DNA of 64,000 nucleotides from Platycnemis pennipes (GCA_933228895.1 OW121846.1:51044107-51108106); one strand, 5' to 3'; positions 11,901-24,164 are shown, counted from the stretch's first letter. Numbers and translations are program-made. The notes: generated by a model from the sequence alone, not told the origin.

Positions 11901-14683
11901 GATAACATGCGTACGATACTTGAGTGCCGAGAAAAACAGACATGCCTCACTGAACCATTCACTTTTCCGTGCCTCTGGATAAACATATTCCTTTTTTTTC
12001 CCTTTTATGGCTCCGCTGAAATTTTGCAAGAAGCGTTTCCAGGTAATGCCTGTTTTAATTACAAATAAAGAAATGATCGAGCAACTGGTAAGATGAATTG
12101 TTTAACCACTTATAAAAGTTAATTGGTGATGGGAGGAAAGTGAGAAAGAAGAAAGTGGGGATGGATAATATCATCCAAAAGCCGATGGGGATATAATTGG
12201 TTTTCCGAAACCAATTTACCTCGCTAATCGTTTATTCGGGGTTTAACCTCATCTACGGAGAACACAAGTTTATTCGATTATACAGATCTCAAAAGCCATA
12301 TAACCGGAGAAATAATTGCAGATTTCTTTGCGGTCCCTTGAGTGACCAACTCTGGAATCAATCAGATTTTCTCCTTACGGTCAAGGACACGAAAGGTCCT
12401 TGCCAGAATTTGTGTTTCTACACAGTAAAACCGGAAGAAAAGGAAGAAGTATTAAATCTACACGAAGTCCACGAGGAAATTGGGTATTTATGAATGATTG
12501 TCGTGACTACGTCAAATACGCTACTGAATGTACAGGAGCATGGAAGTCGTGGTGACGGCATTTAAATCTTAAAGATAAGCCTGGTAATAATTTGTCTTGG
12601 AATCTGGATGAATGAAACCTGACCTGGGTCAAAGGTTTCCCCAGTAATACACGCCTCTGATATACACATGCGAATTTCATGTTTCTCTCACGAGGCATTA
12701 ATCTCATGAGATCCTAAATACATTTTTGGCTTATCTTTTCCCGATTACAAACAAATAAAGGCTAACTATTCTGCGGTGGTGCATGTTACAAATTATTTTT
12801 GAAGAACTTTGCTGTCAATTTTTTTTCAACAGTTTAATGCAGGAAGTGAAACTACGATACCCATGGAAGTAATAACTCCAATACATTTAGGATATATCTT
12901 ATAGTAGGCCCTTTCATAAAATTTGCTTTTGTCCACATAAGACGGTGTGAGCATTTTAAATTTTCATCATTGCATTTCCCGATGTATTTTTCAAGGTTAA
13001 TGTCTTCATTACGCTTGTGATAAAGCAAACAGTTTACTCAACATTGAATTTTCTTCCAATATAGGAATAGGCGATATACGAGACATCAAGCTATGTATAA
13101 CGTTGAACACAGGAATTCATATTTTGGAAATCAGTCTCGTAAAGGCAATTCTCGGAACAAACTAATCTGCTTGCTTAGGCAAACAAGCTCCGAAAAAATT
13201 CGCTTATTAATTGTTTAATAGATCAAAGGGTGTAAGAGCTCTCGCATCTTTCCCTTTTTTAAATCCTCTTTTCAAACACTCTTTCGTTCTTCTAGTGTGC
13301 AAATGTTCCGACGCTCATTCATCCAACTTAAAATACACATCTATCCTCTTCCCCATCGCTGATTATCCAATACTCCCTTGCTTGAAGCAATCATTGTCAC
13401 TCTAGGCAGTCGAGCTCTAAAAGTTGAAATGTGTGAGCCTTTTGAGGCATTAAGCAGGATGACATTAGAGGAAGATGCTTTATCTGCCTCAAAAACCAAC
13501 CATCCCCCCTACAAAGTGAGGGGAAGCGATAGAGGACAAGATGGTATATTGGCAAAATGTTATTGTGAAAATAGCTGGAAAAAATCAAATGGATTCACGT
13601 TAAATAAAGTAGGGGAAATACGACTGCTAGTTAAAACCTGGTGACTGAAGACAACTATCGGGGCTGGATGATATGTGGGGGAGGAAAGAAAATAAAAAAT
13701 GAAATTAATAATTGGTTTTGAAGCTAGGTATTTCATGTCATGATGGGTATCTGCCTCGATTTTCACAAAGTGAGATTTTTCAAATGTACATATATCGCTT
13801 AATACAAAGTAGTAAATTAGAAAATATGTTTGTAATATTTTTAGAACCGAATAAAACCCTAAGGAGGTAAATATCTTCACCTTTATGACACAGTGGAATA
13901 TTAATACCCGAGACATCTGATTTCAAGGCTATGTCTCGATTGCTAGAAGATATAATAGGATTTTAAGTTAAGGAACAATCACCTACATGCGACGGGTATG
14001 GAGACGTAACGAAGTATTTTTTCTGATTTGTAGCTTTTTAAAAATCTCAATTGACTTATATTTTTATACTTGGAATAATATCAGCTGTCGTAGTGTTGGT
14101 TTACCTTAAGTTGCGTGCGGAGATTTTGTCTGGAGTTAAAAGTAAAATACTCGGCAGTTAAAAGTTTAGTATTGTAAATGCATCGATTTATAAACTGTTA
14201 GTATGAACTTGAGTAATTTGCATCACGTTTTGGCTAACTTTCCTTGTGTTTGTTAATATTTATTCGGCGCAGTGAAATGCCATTTGTACTTACATCTGGC
14301 TAAAATGAAAAGTTATTGAAAATAAGTTTGATTACCATAGTTTTGTCATGCGTTTCTCGAGCTAATAAATATGGAATACATCATGCGAATTTGGTGACTT
14401 TTACTACTATGCCAAATAGTGAAAAAGATAGGCAAATATGTTATTTTAAGATTATATTTAATTATTTTAAGACTATATTTAATATTGTGGGCATCCAACA
14501 CTATTCCAAGGCTGTATTCATATTGGATAATAATTGTTGACGACATACATTCAATATACGATTTAAGTTGTCTCCAATAGGATCAATACTATTCAAATTC
14601 TGCATGAAGGATGAATTTAAAACAAAATGAGAGGAAATATTGGGAATCGTGTGACAAAATTTGTAGTTAGGATTAGCAAATGA
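8930..14683. other. AT-rich stretch, no gene recognised
   Basis: The stretch was searched for repeat families seen elsewhere in the window and for protein similarity; nothing convincing was found. Short frames (60-118 codons) at 9309, 9451, 10322, 12197 and 13560 have no recognised domains and overlap one another on both strands, which is typical of chance. Pyrimidine-rich DNA occurs at 9810-9970 and somewhat more GC-rich DNA at 10010-10330. Confidence 0.55.
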
Positions 14684-14950
14684 GGGGATCGAGTTGGTGT
14701 GGTGACTATAGTACTGGCCTCCCATCCCGAAAGCCCGGATTAAAATCCCGACTAATGCGGATTTTATTGGTGTATCAGTACTTATTTTGATGCTGCGTAG
14801 GGAGTACGTAGAGTACAGGGCTCCGTCCATTCGATTTGACGTTAAACGCTGGACCCCTTGGCGCCTTTCGCTAATGGCAGATGAATTCCAACACGGGTGT
14901 CGCTCTACTCTCCCTCCTCTCTCTGTGTCATCCTACCTTAATCCAATAAT
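14684..14950 (+). repeat. SINE-A, near full length but diverged
   Basis: It begins GGGGATCGAGTTGGTGTGG and runs through the tRNA-like head: an A-box region at GGTGACTATAGTACTGGCC and a damaged B box in GGATTAAAATCCCG. The body follows, with GTACAGGGCTCCGTCCATTCG, GACGTTAAACGCTGG and CCCCTTGGCGCCTTTCG, and a degraded pyrimidine-rich 3' part follows that. The head-to-body spacing matches the copies at 16711 and 19613. B-box damage makes pol III activity unlikely. Confidence 0.85.
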
Positions 14951-16710
14951 TCCCTTATTAAAATGTCGGAAATTTTTTTATAAGCCGGTTGCCTCCTCCG
15001 ACTACCTACTACTAAGGAAATTAGAACGGTTAATGAAATATCAGAAGATCCTAAAACATATATCTCTTTGATAAATCTTCAGGGATAACCAAGACAACAA
15101 AAGCAGCTCATCACTTAGATGTATCCCCAATCGTTGCGCCGTTTCGCTCAATAAGATCGCTTGTATAGACAATCTGTCACGTACGGCAAGAACATCAAGC
15201 GCATACTTATGCCTACACCGTCTTTCAACGGGAAAACGTATCGCTAATGGTAACTTCCAGTGCTTCGGTGCCCAAGGTGATCTCTCAAACGTTCCTTAGT
15301 GTGCCGGAGACAAAAAGTGATAACATTACGAGCGCTACGAGTGATTTGGCTCCCAGTCCCATTATTCCCGTCGATAGTTGAGAGAGCATTTCTCCTCAGC
15401 GCCTTCCTCAATCCATCTCAGTCGCGTGTGCCCTTGGAGAGAATTCCCCCTCTAGCGCCCTCAGCGGTACTTCCAAACCCCACCTTTATCTCTTTTAACT
15501 CAAGCTGCCACTGCTCCGAGACTAGAATGTCGTCTCCGGCACGGGATAGGTAGAACTTTTATTACTCGCGATGCCACTTCCCTCTTCCTGTTCATTCATT
15601 TCGTTTCCACTCACCTCAATAATTTCCACCGAAATACTTACGGCGTCAAGCAGAATGGGGCATGAAAAGTAGGAATAGCCAAAAAACTTGGCGAAATCAT
15701 AGCAAAAAACATGTGTTACATTCATCGTATTCAAAACACTACTGGAAAAATGAACTCTCTATTAGTGCATATTCATAAAAAGAGTTAGAGCTTATTCGGA
15801 GGAAATATGTGAGGTACTCTAATATTTTTAGCCAGGCCTCATTTGGAGAACAACGCTATTATATAGTACGACAGTATTATGGTATTACCTGTAATGGTGC
15901 TAGGGATTTAAATCTAATAGAAAAAATCGGATGGATATAGCTTGCAGACTATTGGTTAAACTCGACTATCACCCATTTTCAGTGAATGGAAAGTGGAGCT
16001 GTTTCTCGATGACATGATAATAATTTTTTAAATATCCGCGTATCACAGCCAATTACAAAATTCGGAAATTGTTAAAATCATAATAAGGAACGTTTAGTAA
16101 GTTTTAATATAAGGTAAACTAATCTGTATTCCAATGAAAAATGTTCCCAATTCGACGTACCCGTGCCAACTACACCTATGTATGTCTAATGTGAAGAAAG
16201 TTGGAGGAATTAAAAAAAGGTGCACTAATCAAAATAACGTCCGGTGATTTATTTGCGTGTCTCATCCATTCATATTTAACACACTTATTACGTAATAATA
16301 TGCCTTTTAATGCATGCTGAGGGATGACTCATGGCACGCCCTCGAAGTGACTTGCTAGGCACAGTGAGTATGTTGGTATGAATGAGCAGCATAACAGCCT
16401 ATCATGGTTTAGTATTATTATTCCTTAAAATGATCACCCTTTATTCACTACAAAGGAAAATGAGGAAAAGTGAAATATGTGATCATTTAATTAGGTTTAT
16501 TTTTAGGTTCATTTTTAATATACATATTTAAACTTGTTCAATTCGGCGATAATGTATTTCGATTCCTTTTTAATATGATCCATAAGCCATGTAACTGCAT
16601 AAAACCCATTGAGGTTATTGCATCCTGGGAAAAATCAACATTTTTGTCGATTCCCTATTAACTGCTAGTGAATTGTCTTAGCATTGAAATCGTGTGCTTG
16701 AGTGAAATTA
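14951..16710. other. Spacer without recognised genes
   Basis: GC content is moderate at 15100-15560, where an 84-codon frame without a recognisable domain lies on the plus strand, and the remainder is AT-rich. No repeat family from elsewhere in the window was recognised here. Confidence 0.5.
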
Positions 16711-17020
16711 GGGCTCGGGTTGGTGTGGCGGCTAGAGAACTGGTCTCCCACCACGAGGGTCCGGGTTTGATTCCCGGAAGCGGTGGATTATTCAGTGGCA
16801 AACCGATCCCTACTTGAGGGTCTAATTGAGGGCATTCCAGGTTCAGTACGCCGTCCATCAGATGGGACGTTATGCTGTAGTCCCCTTGCTGCCTGTCGTT
16901 AAAAAGAGGCTAATGCCGACACCGAATTTCTCTCCACCCTTCTTCAGTTCCCTGAAATGTTCCTACCATTACCCAACTAACTACCTATACTAAATGACGC
17001 AAATGACCGCACATGTCGAT
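16711..17020 (+). repeat. SINE-A, near full length
   Basis: This is one of the best copies. The head shows GGGCTCGGGTTGGTGTGGCG, an A-box-like GGCGGCTAGAGAACTGG and a good B box, GGGTTTGATTCCCGG. The body follows with ACCGATCCCTACTTGAGGG, TTCAGTACGCCGTCCATCAG and GATGGGACGTTATGC. The 3' region has GGCTAATGCCGACACCG, AATTTCTCTCCACCC and TTACCCAACTAACTACC. It ends near the CGCAAATGACC block and a GTCGATCG that matches the CTGTCGGT end of other copies. The intact B box makes it one of the few copies that could still recruit pol III. Confidence 0.92.
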
Positions 17021-17040
17021 CGCTTCCCCAGAATTACTAA

Positions 17041-17262
17041 CTAAATAGAGTGACATTTGTTCTTCAAATCGAAACAAAAGGGCGATGTACTAATGTTTAA
17101 GAATGTAAATACATCGGGCCACGCCTTAGCAGTTAGGTAATGAGTCACCGGGTCTTTCTTTTCATAAATATCCTTGCCAAACTGAAGGAGAGAGTCAAAG
17201 GCACTAAATGTTACTCTATCCTCCGCGAGCACCAATGCTCCCACCCTATGCAAGCCTGACAT
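17041..17262 (-). other. Unassigned open frame next to SINE-A
   Basis: A 73-codon minus-strand frame with unusually protein-like composition (hydrophobic residues alternate with acidic and basic ones, and no residue dominates) lies immediately 3' of the SINE. A CAG that could act as a splice acceptor sits just inside its start. No homologous family is recognised. It could be an exon, a fragment of a transposon protein or chance. Confidence 0.15.
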
Positions 17263-18094
17263 TCTAGCGCAGTGCGCTGACCCACATTACTACGCGGGAG
17301 TAGGTCAAATTTCAAGATCTGTTATTTGTGAACCGGATCCCTACCTGCGATTTCTCATCTCGCCTGAGCACCTCTGGTGTAACTGTGGGAGCATTGGTGT
17401 CTATTGATACACCAAGGCAAGTGAATCCAATTCTTCGTAAAGGAGCTAAAGCGTACCTTCCGTAAGAACACACCGGACTTGGAACTTTTTATCCTCGCGT
17501 CCCTCACGTAAGAACGGTCAGATAGCGCTTTGTGTACTGTCTAATCCGACAGACCATGCAAGCACTGAAAGGTCTTGTTGGTACAAGTATTGTTGCTGTC
17601 CCGAGGTGGTAGGATAGTAAAAAAATGCTATTTTTAGCTCTCCGCTAAGATGCTGTACAGCTGTATCTACCAGTAATGTTGTGTGGTTATTTGATCAATA
17701 ATGGGGTTATGAGAGTGGAAATAAGGTAAAGAGAAACATGATGAACATTAACCCAGGCGGAAACCGGATCTTCTATTATAAGTCTCTGTTTGGACTCAAA
17801 CTAGATACTTCTAAGTGAAAAGTATGTTGTAAATGTACCACAACGACCATAAATAGTACCTTATTCAAATTAAACCTTGTTTATGGAGAGATAGTTTAAA
17901 CGAAATGGTGTTAGGATTATGTTCTTCCAGAAAAGTGGTGTTTTTGTTGAATATGCAGGATACCCTTACCGAATTATATGTATCTCTGCAAATTAGAACT
18001 ACCGCAATCATGCCCACGGTGGTATATTGAACGGATTATTTTCTTGGGAAAGCTGGGAATTGGGGACTTAATAACTAGAATTACAAGGACGTAC
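17263..18094. other. Spacer without recognised genes
   Basis: No coding or RNA feature was recognised. At 17265-17300 a CTAGCGCAGTGCGCTGACCC string resembles part of a tRNA D-arm to anticodon region, but no B box follows, so it is not called. Confidence 0.45.
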
Positions 18095-18245
18095 CAATGG
18101 TAAGTCAGGTGTAGGTAGGATGAATGGAAAGGAGAATGGAGAGAAACCCGCGATTGAAATCTCTTCGCTATAACCTAAGGCACCGAGGGGTCTGCAATAT
18201 GACGTCATATTTAACGGACGATGTACTGCACACCTGTATGCAGAG
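18095..18245 (-). repeat. SINE-A fragment (body and tail)
   Basis: On the plus strand it shows the reversed SINE-A order: GGTAGGATGAATGG (tail), GGAGAATGGAGAGAAACCCG, ACCTAAGGCACCGAGGGGTC (counterpart of AAAGGCGCCAAGGGGACC), a degraded GACGTCATATTTAACGGACG block, and GATGTACTGCACACC. The tRNA-like head is absent. It lies about 100 bp from another minus-strand copy. Confidence 0.75.
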
Positions 18246-18341
18246 GTTTTAAATATCACTACTTTGCAGGCTACTTAATTGAGGATACGGCAGCTGCGTA
18301 CGGGTAGAATTCCTTCAATGAACGCATATGATTAGAGAGGC

Positions 18342-18503
18342 ACCCGAGTTCTGCATTAGCCTATCCTTAACTAGAGACAATGAGGGGTCCATCGTTTAAC
18401 TTCCCATTCAACGGACAGGACTTTGCACTCACCGACTAAGCGCATTTCTCTTCCTTCCTCATCAAGGAATCGAACTCGGTCCTCTATGGTGGGAAACCAA
18501 TCA
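18342..18503 (-). repeat. SINE-A fragment, internally deleted
   Basis: Visible on the plus strand are CGAGTTCTGCATTAGCCTAT, GAGGGGTCCATCGTTTAACT, CCCATTCAACGGACAGGAC and then GGAATCGAACTCGGTCCTC, which is the complement of the B box. The last two are closer together than in intact copies, so part of the central body has been lost or scrambled. Confidence 0.65.
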
Positions 18504-18649
18504 CTTTGAACGTGGCAATCAATACATTTCCCGCCCAGAATACAGGTCACACATCAATGCAACAGTATTAAACTTGACCGTATGGGACGGCATCCACGTG
18601 AAGTGGCAGACGCGGCTTTGACTGCGATCCTTGGCGAAATTTATTGACT

Positions 18650-19000
18650 TTTAGAGATCAAAGAGGGAGAGGGGGGAGGGGGCTGTAGTAAAACCTGAGG
18701 TCGTTCCTCGGCGAGAAAAAGTGGTCGCGTTTGGGGGCGGGGTTGGGAGGGAGGGGTTGGAGGGGAGGGTTAGAGGGGGGGAGGGTGGCATTTGGGTCAT
18801 GGGGGTGGCGGGGCCGGCCGCGGGGGATGGGGAAGAGCCGTAGTAGGGGAGAAAGTGGGGGAGAGAGAGAGAGTGTGTGCGTCTGTGTGTGATGTGAGCC
18901 GGAGAGAGTCGGCCAGGCTGGGTGGGAAATGGCCGCGGGAGTAGTGAGACGTAGTGGGGCTCATCCGGGGAGAGCAGTCGAATCCCCCCCCCCCCCGTGG
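18650..19000 (+). other. G-rich, potential G-quadruplex tract ending in C13
   Basis: The plus strand is strongly G-rich, with repeated runs of G3-G7 separated by short spacers at 18672-18860. A GAGAGAGAGA/GTGTGT simple-repeat patch follows at about 18860-18895, and a C13 run ends the tract at 18984-18996. Four or more G-runs in close succession meet the usual pattern for intramolecular G-quadruplexes. CpG-containing patches (GGGGCCGGCCGCGGGGG at about 18810) would also suit a promoter or first exon, but no coding start is supported. Confidence 0.5.
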
Positions 19001-19149
19001 GAACTGCGCCCGATCCCTATAATTTCATCGGATTTCGTGCGAATGTAAATTTCGTAGATGCCATTCATCTCATCTGTGTTCCCAAGCCTGAATCGGAACT
19101 AATCCTCTTCAGACCGGGAGGAAATGCGCAAGGATGGGAATGGGAGGGA

Positions 19150-19385
19150 AAGGGGGAAGGGTGGAGAGAAACCCGGCGTCGGAATCCGGCGTCAAAACGA
19201 AAATGCTCGAAGAGAACCACGCCTTGACGTCACCCCCCGACGGAAGGAATGTTGTATTGGAATGCCTCTCCACAAAACGCTCAAATAGGGGCCGGTTTAC
19301 TAATGAACATTATATTCCATAGCCGGGATTCGAACCCGGGCCTTACCGGTGAAATGTCATTACTCAAACTACTATACCAACCCTT
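19150..19385 (-). repeat. SINE-A, most of the length
   Basis: The plus strand reads GGTGGAGAGAAACCCGGCGT, then a degraded central block with GACGTCACCCCCCGACGG and GAATGTTGTATTGGAATGCC, then GGGGCCGGTTTACTAATG. The B-box complement GGGATTCGAACCCGGGCC is perfect, and the A-box side CTCAAACTACTATACCAACC follows. Although the body is diverged, the head is well preserved. Confidence 0.85.
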
Positions 19386-19407
19386 TCTGGGAGCAAAGGT
19401 AGGTTGT

Positions 19408-19541
19408 GAAAACCCCCGTGTAAGAATCAGCCTACTCTCAACGAAATGCGCCAAGGGGTTCCCAGTTTAGCGCCCTGCCCGAGGGACAGAGCATTGAACT
19501 GGAGGCGCTCTCTATGCTGCAACTAAATGGGGACTAGAATA
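19408..19541 (-). repeat. SINE-A fragment abutting another copy
   Basis: It contains AGAATCAGCCTACTCTCAAC, GAAATGCGCCAAGGGG, CCCTGCCCGAGGGACAGAGC and TTGAACTGG, and finally AATGGGGACTAG. These match the complement of the GGCTAATGCC to GTCCCCACTT segment of intact copies. It lies only about 20 bp from the head of the preceding minus-strand copy, so this is either a tandem insertion or a rearranged single event. Confidence 0.75.
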
Positions 19542-19612
19542 CTGATCTATGATATATCACAAGAATCCGATCATTAACATTACTAATTCTATCAGCGGGG
19601 AACGAGAATGTC

Positions 19613-19925
19613 GGGGATCGGGTTGGTGTGGTTGCTAGAGTACTAGACTCCCATCCCGAGGGCCCGGGTTTGATTCCCGGCAGTGGCGGATTTTTCATTG
19701 GAAAACCGGTCCCCACTTGAGTGCTTATTGGAGGGCATTTCAAGTTCAGTACTCCGTCCGTCGGATGGGACGTTAAGCCGTGGTCCCCTTGGCGCCTTTC
19801 GTTACGAGTAGGCTAATGCCGACGCCGAATTTCTCTCCACCCTTCCTCCGTTCCCTGAAAACTCCTACCATTACCCAATCATCCACCTATCCTATCTGGC
19901 GCAAATGACCTCAGCTGTCGGTTGG
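19613..19925 (+). repeat. SINE-A, full-length reference-quality copy
   Basis: It runs from GGGGATCGGGTTGGTGTGG to CTCAGCTGTCGGTTGG. The head has an A-box-like GGTTGCTAGAGTACTAG and a B box GGGTTTGATTCCCGG. The body has AAACCGGTCCCCACTTGAG, GGAGGGCATTTCAAGTTCAG, TACTCCGTCCGTCGGATGGG and CCGTGGTCCCCTTGGCGCC. The 3' part has GGCTAATGCCGACGCCG, TTTCTCTCCACCCTTCC and CGCAAATGACC. It agrees closely with the copy at 61596-61946, so these two best define the family. Confidence 0.93.
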
Positions 19926-19983
19926 GATTTTCTTGAGTTTGATTGCAGGTTTGAGAACAGGCTTTCGATTTAGATGCATGAAG

Positions 19984-20120
19984 TTTGAATCCGAGCAAGA
20001 TTGTCTATCAGAATTCCGTCTCCACTGGAGTCCCCAGTTGAGATCACATCATACTTAGTACTCCTTCCGTCGCATGGGACGCCAAAATGTGGACCCTCTG
20101 GTGCCTTTTGTTATAGCGGA
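19984..20120 (+). repeat. SINE-A partial copy, head degraded
   Basis: It includes a weak B-box remnant (GTTTGAATCCGAGC), then GGAGTCCCCAGTTGAG, TTAGTACTCCTTCCGTCGC, ATGGGACGCCAAAATGTGG and CTCTGGTGCCTTTTGTTA, in SINE-A order. The 3' third is missing. It is separated from the full-length copy at 19613 by only about 60 bp and has the same orientation. Confidence 0.65.
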
Positions 20121-20129
20121 GCACAAAAC

Positions 20130-20420
20130 GGGTGGGATCTTTCAAGAGCCGGGAGAGAGTGAGGTGGGGGGGAGGAGTAAAGTAGTAAAGTAGGAGGAGT
20201 GAAAGATAGCCCATATCTTTGTCCGAGCTCGATTGAAAATGTCGAATCCGTTTCGAAATCAGTGAAAAACGAGGAAAGAGTGGTAGGAGAGTGGTGTGGA
20301 AGAGCCGGATGTGAAGGGAAATGTAAGTGGCAGGCGGAGAAAGGAAAAACCAGGAGAAATAATGGCGTTGGGAAGGGTGGGTGGGGTGTTGTGCGCCGAA
20401 AATGGTCCGAGGATCAATCT
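20130..20420. other. Purine-rich tract
   Basis: The plus strand is dominated by G and A (GAGGAGTAAAG, GGAAAAACCAGGAG, GGGTGGGTGGGGTG). Overlapping short frames on both strands reflect the composition. No protein or RNA feature was recognised. Confidence 0.4.
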
Positions 20421-23400
20421 TTGGAGACCGTCTTTGATTGCACATCTTGCCTTCTCAATAGCTGAAGGCCACAGTGTCCTTTTCTTGGCGTGGAGACAGA
20501 ATCATTCCGGTCTCTGGTGGGAGAGTTTTATGAATCCTTGATGGTCGGCGATTGAGATGCTCCTGAATTCGATTAGGAAAGCTCCAGTGGCTACTGGATT
20601 CACTGTACACCGTCTAATCTACAATCTCTCCATCTACAATCTTTACGAGGGACCGCCGCTCAGATGGATATGAATGATTTAATTAAAGTATAATTCCAGC
20701 AGATTGTAAGACTACATAAATTAGAATTTTGGTTAACGAAGGTAATTCGTTCTGGAATCACTTTGATTCACCGGAACACGATACCCCGTAGATTTCTATT
20801 TCATAACGTTACGTTAGTTCTGGCTGCTTCTTACTATTCAAAGTAAAGTTTCTTGAAATGAAAAAATCACTAAAATGACAAGATCTCACCTAATGGCAAG
20901 ATGAATAGCTATTCAGTTGGATGAAAGGAAATCCTGCTTAGAATGAAAAATTGATGATGAGTGCACTTTTATACTTAAAATTATTTATGCAAATTCAAAT
21001 ATGAAAAGGAAAGTATCCACTCAAATAACATGCTAACGCAATTTTTGTGCATAGTGATGATTCATCCGCTGGCCCACAGACGAGTAGAGCCTTGCTGCAT
21101 AACTCTGCAGATCAAAATCTTTTTCCTAAAATTTACACTTCCTTTCAAGACCGGTATTGAGACATAGTATCATCGTCTACTTGGCCTGATGCATATCACG
21201 AAATAAAATATGAATTGAACCAGACGAATGGTCCATATGATGATATCCTGTGAGCGAAACCAATGAAAAATAATATTTATATTGTTTGAATCGTTAAATC
21301 TGATTTAAATTACAAATGCGTCTCCCAATATTTGTAATTACTTCCCGTCAATCATGCAATCCTTAAAAGGATTTTTTCAACGGATATTTCATTATGTCAC
21401 GATTTACGGTAAAAATATATCATCTCATAATTACTATCTTTATTCCAATAATTAAGTCGTTGCATGAAGCGATGAAGAAGAGATTAACTCATTGGAGAAT
21501 TGAGTAGAGAGCTGCGTCAAACCAATCTCAGGTTTGCTGACTGATGATGACAATCGTTGTATTCCCTCACTGACAAATTATATGAATTACGAGGGAAATA
21601 TTATTGGATAATCCTCTTCGCGACTTACTTCGTGCAGTAAAATCCAAGGTTCAAATTGCAGATCTCCGGTAGACAATGATGAAATACATAAAAAAATTAA
21701 TTAGGATGAAATTAATACAAAACGCCATTGCGCGTTTGTATGCTCTGCATTTCAAGTTACTTTTCATGTGATCCCTAATTAATATATAATTAATAATTCC
21801 ATATAAATCAAGTCACTTCCCATAACGAATTAGAAATGTTATAATAGGCCATAAGGCCTTGCACGAGTTTTGAAACTTATATCATTTATTTGAAAATGAG
21901 AGAAGTTTTGTGGAGTCATTCATTTTTTATTCATTTCATTGTTTATATGGATCTGATTCCTAGATCATAATTCATTGAAATTAGTTGTTTCATGCTTTGT
22001 GATGCATGAAAAATATAAAAAATATATAGATTTATTTATTAGAGTCCATTAAGCTACTTCAAAATCATGAAGAATGTGAATGGTTTTAGGAACCCTTCAT
22101 GATTTAGACGCGGAGCGTATCATACCCAAAAAAAACTCATGCAAAATGAATGTTGTAAAACATTTGAAAAGCTTGTCAAGATAGAGTTAATAAGATCGTA
22201 ATGGTCAGCATATATCACGGAAACATCCCGCTTTTTTGCTTCAGCGTGGGAGACAAAAAATCGGAGCTCGTAATGCGGTTGGTTCCTTGCGAGCAGCCAG
22301 AGGAAGACATAAAAATAGACGTTGAAATGAGAGAAAAAGGCCTTCTTTGCTGAGAGTGACGGTCCGTTTTATTGAACAGGGATGAATAACCGGTTTTTCC
22401 GGAAAAAAAACTTATCAATTCAATCGCTAACGTGCTCAGCAAATTAAATGAAACAGTGTGTAATAACTTAAGGAGGTTGAAGATGGAAGATATTTTTCAT
22501 TAATTTTGATTTTACTGACTAACCAAAAATATTCCTCAGTATTCAAAGTCATTCTCTTAATTAGAAGAGTTGATACATATAAGACCTAATGAGTAAGTTT
22601 CCCCTGTTATGAGAATAAATATGCCCAAGCTTTAATTTCACCATGGCTATTCATTCTTCATATTTTGAGTCCAATTGAAGCAGTACACAGTGACGTAAGA
22701 AAAACGGTTCAGAGAGATATTTCCGAAAACATTTTAAGCGACATGAACTCCAATTTTTTCCTTTTTCAATCAAACGCTACAGCAGATAATGATAAATTGA
22801 TTAACCCAGTCTGGGAAAAGTGGATTCCACAAATTTTGCGCCACAAATTTTGAGAGCAGCCACCTCTGGATACAGTTATCGAAAATTAATTTAAATGCTC
22901 AAAATTTTAACATTCAAATTTCCGGAACACCGAAGCCCAGAATTCGAAATCAACTTTAATGTCAATCAAATTCAGCTGAACGGGCTTCGAAATATATTTC
23001 AGACGGATAAGGCGTGGTTCGACCGTGGCAGAAAGGCAATATTCCAATGATGTGGGACTATTGGGAAGAATATGGACCGAAAGAAAAAGAGGTCATAATG
23101 AGCATGAGACGTGATGTGAAGGAGGCAGCGGTAGAAAAGCCCTTACTGGATAAGAGGATGAGGCTGAGGTGAACAGGGCGAGCGGTTTGATTGGCATGCG
23201 AAGGAATCGCTTCGTGGACTGTCGAAAGTTGAGCTCCCGAAAATGATTTGGGAGAAAGGCTTACGCCTGGATACGATGGGGGGAGGGAGACCTTTAAGCC
23301 GATCTTTGTTTCTTTTCTGTTCATACTGACAAGGAAGGACCTGCGATTGACGATAGCCAAAGTGGAATGATAGGCTTGCAAAATGTTCAGCCGTTAGGAC

Positions 23401-24164
23401 GTTGTTGATTGAGTACCGGATTCACGATCGTCGCGCGGAGTTGCACGTACGAATGGTGTGTGTGAAAACACTGAAGTATTCGTACTCAGAGGGTAAATAT
23501 ATCCATCCCACGGGAGATGAAACATGTGGAAGCTGGGGATATTTGTTGGATCGTTTAAGTGTGGATTGTATGAGAAAAATGAAGTTGGCGTGAAAAATGT
23601 AGGCCTGGATTTTACCATGACGAGTACATTAAAATAAGAAATTTAGCTTCCCACAGTCTTTTGGACTCGTTGCAGTTTTTTGTAAACCCTATTATTTCTA
23701 TGGCCTTTCATAACTAAAACACAACAAATCTGATTGATTTCAGTGTCAGTCAAATATGTAATTTTTAAGTTATAATGTTAACTCTTGGGAATGGAAATGG
23801 TATTGCAAAATTTGATTCTTCATGTTTGAAATGATATTCACGAATCATTTTCAGATAGGTACCCCTGTAGGTGAGTAGCAAGTTTTCCACAGACTATGTA
23901 ATTTTAAATAGATCAATAAAATAATAAAACAAAAGGTTTTCTGACGGTATGAATCTTGGAGGCAAGTCCACGTCTTTCATGCCAGTCATGTGGCATCATA
24001 TAGTGGGAAAAACTATAAAAAATATGAAAAATTGTAAGTGAAATTTATAATTGTATTATACCTTGGAAAAATTCTGGGCAGTTTCAAACCGAGGGCACAA
24101 ATATCCAGAGTAGCATTTTTATCATCAAAAATACTTTCACTATATTTACAAAAACGATGACTTC
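20421..24164. other. AT-rich stretch, no gene recognised
   Basis: No repeat family recognised elsewhere in the window is visible. A somewhat GC-richer segment at 22960-23600 has frames of 63-107 codons on both strands, without known domains. The rest is A/T-rich with no structured signals noticed. Confidence 0.5.

Noticed and set aside
17265..17300. Partial tRNA-like string CTAGCGCAGTGCGCTGACCC
   Set aside because: It covers only a D-arm to anticodon-like portion; no T-arm or B box follows on either strand.
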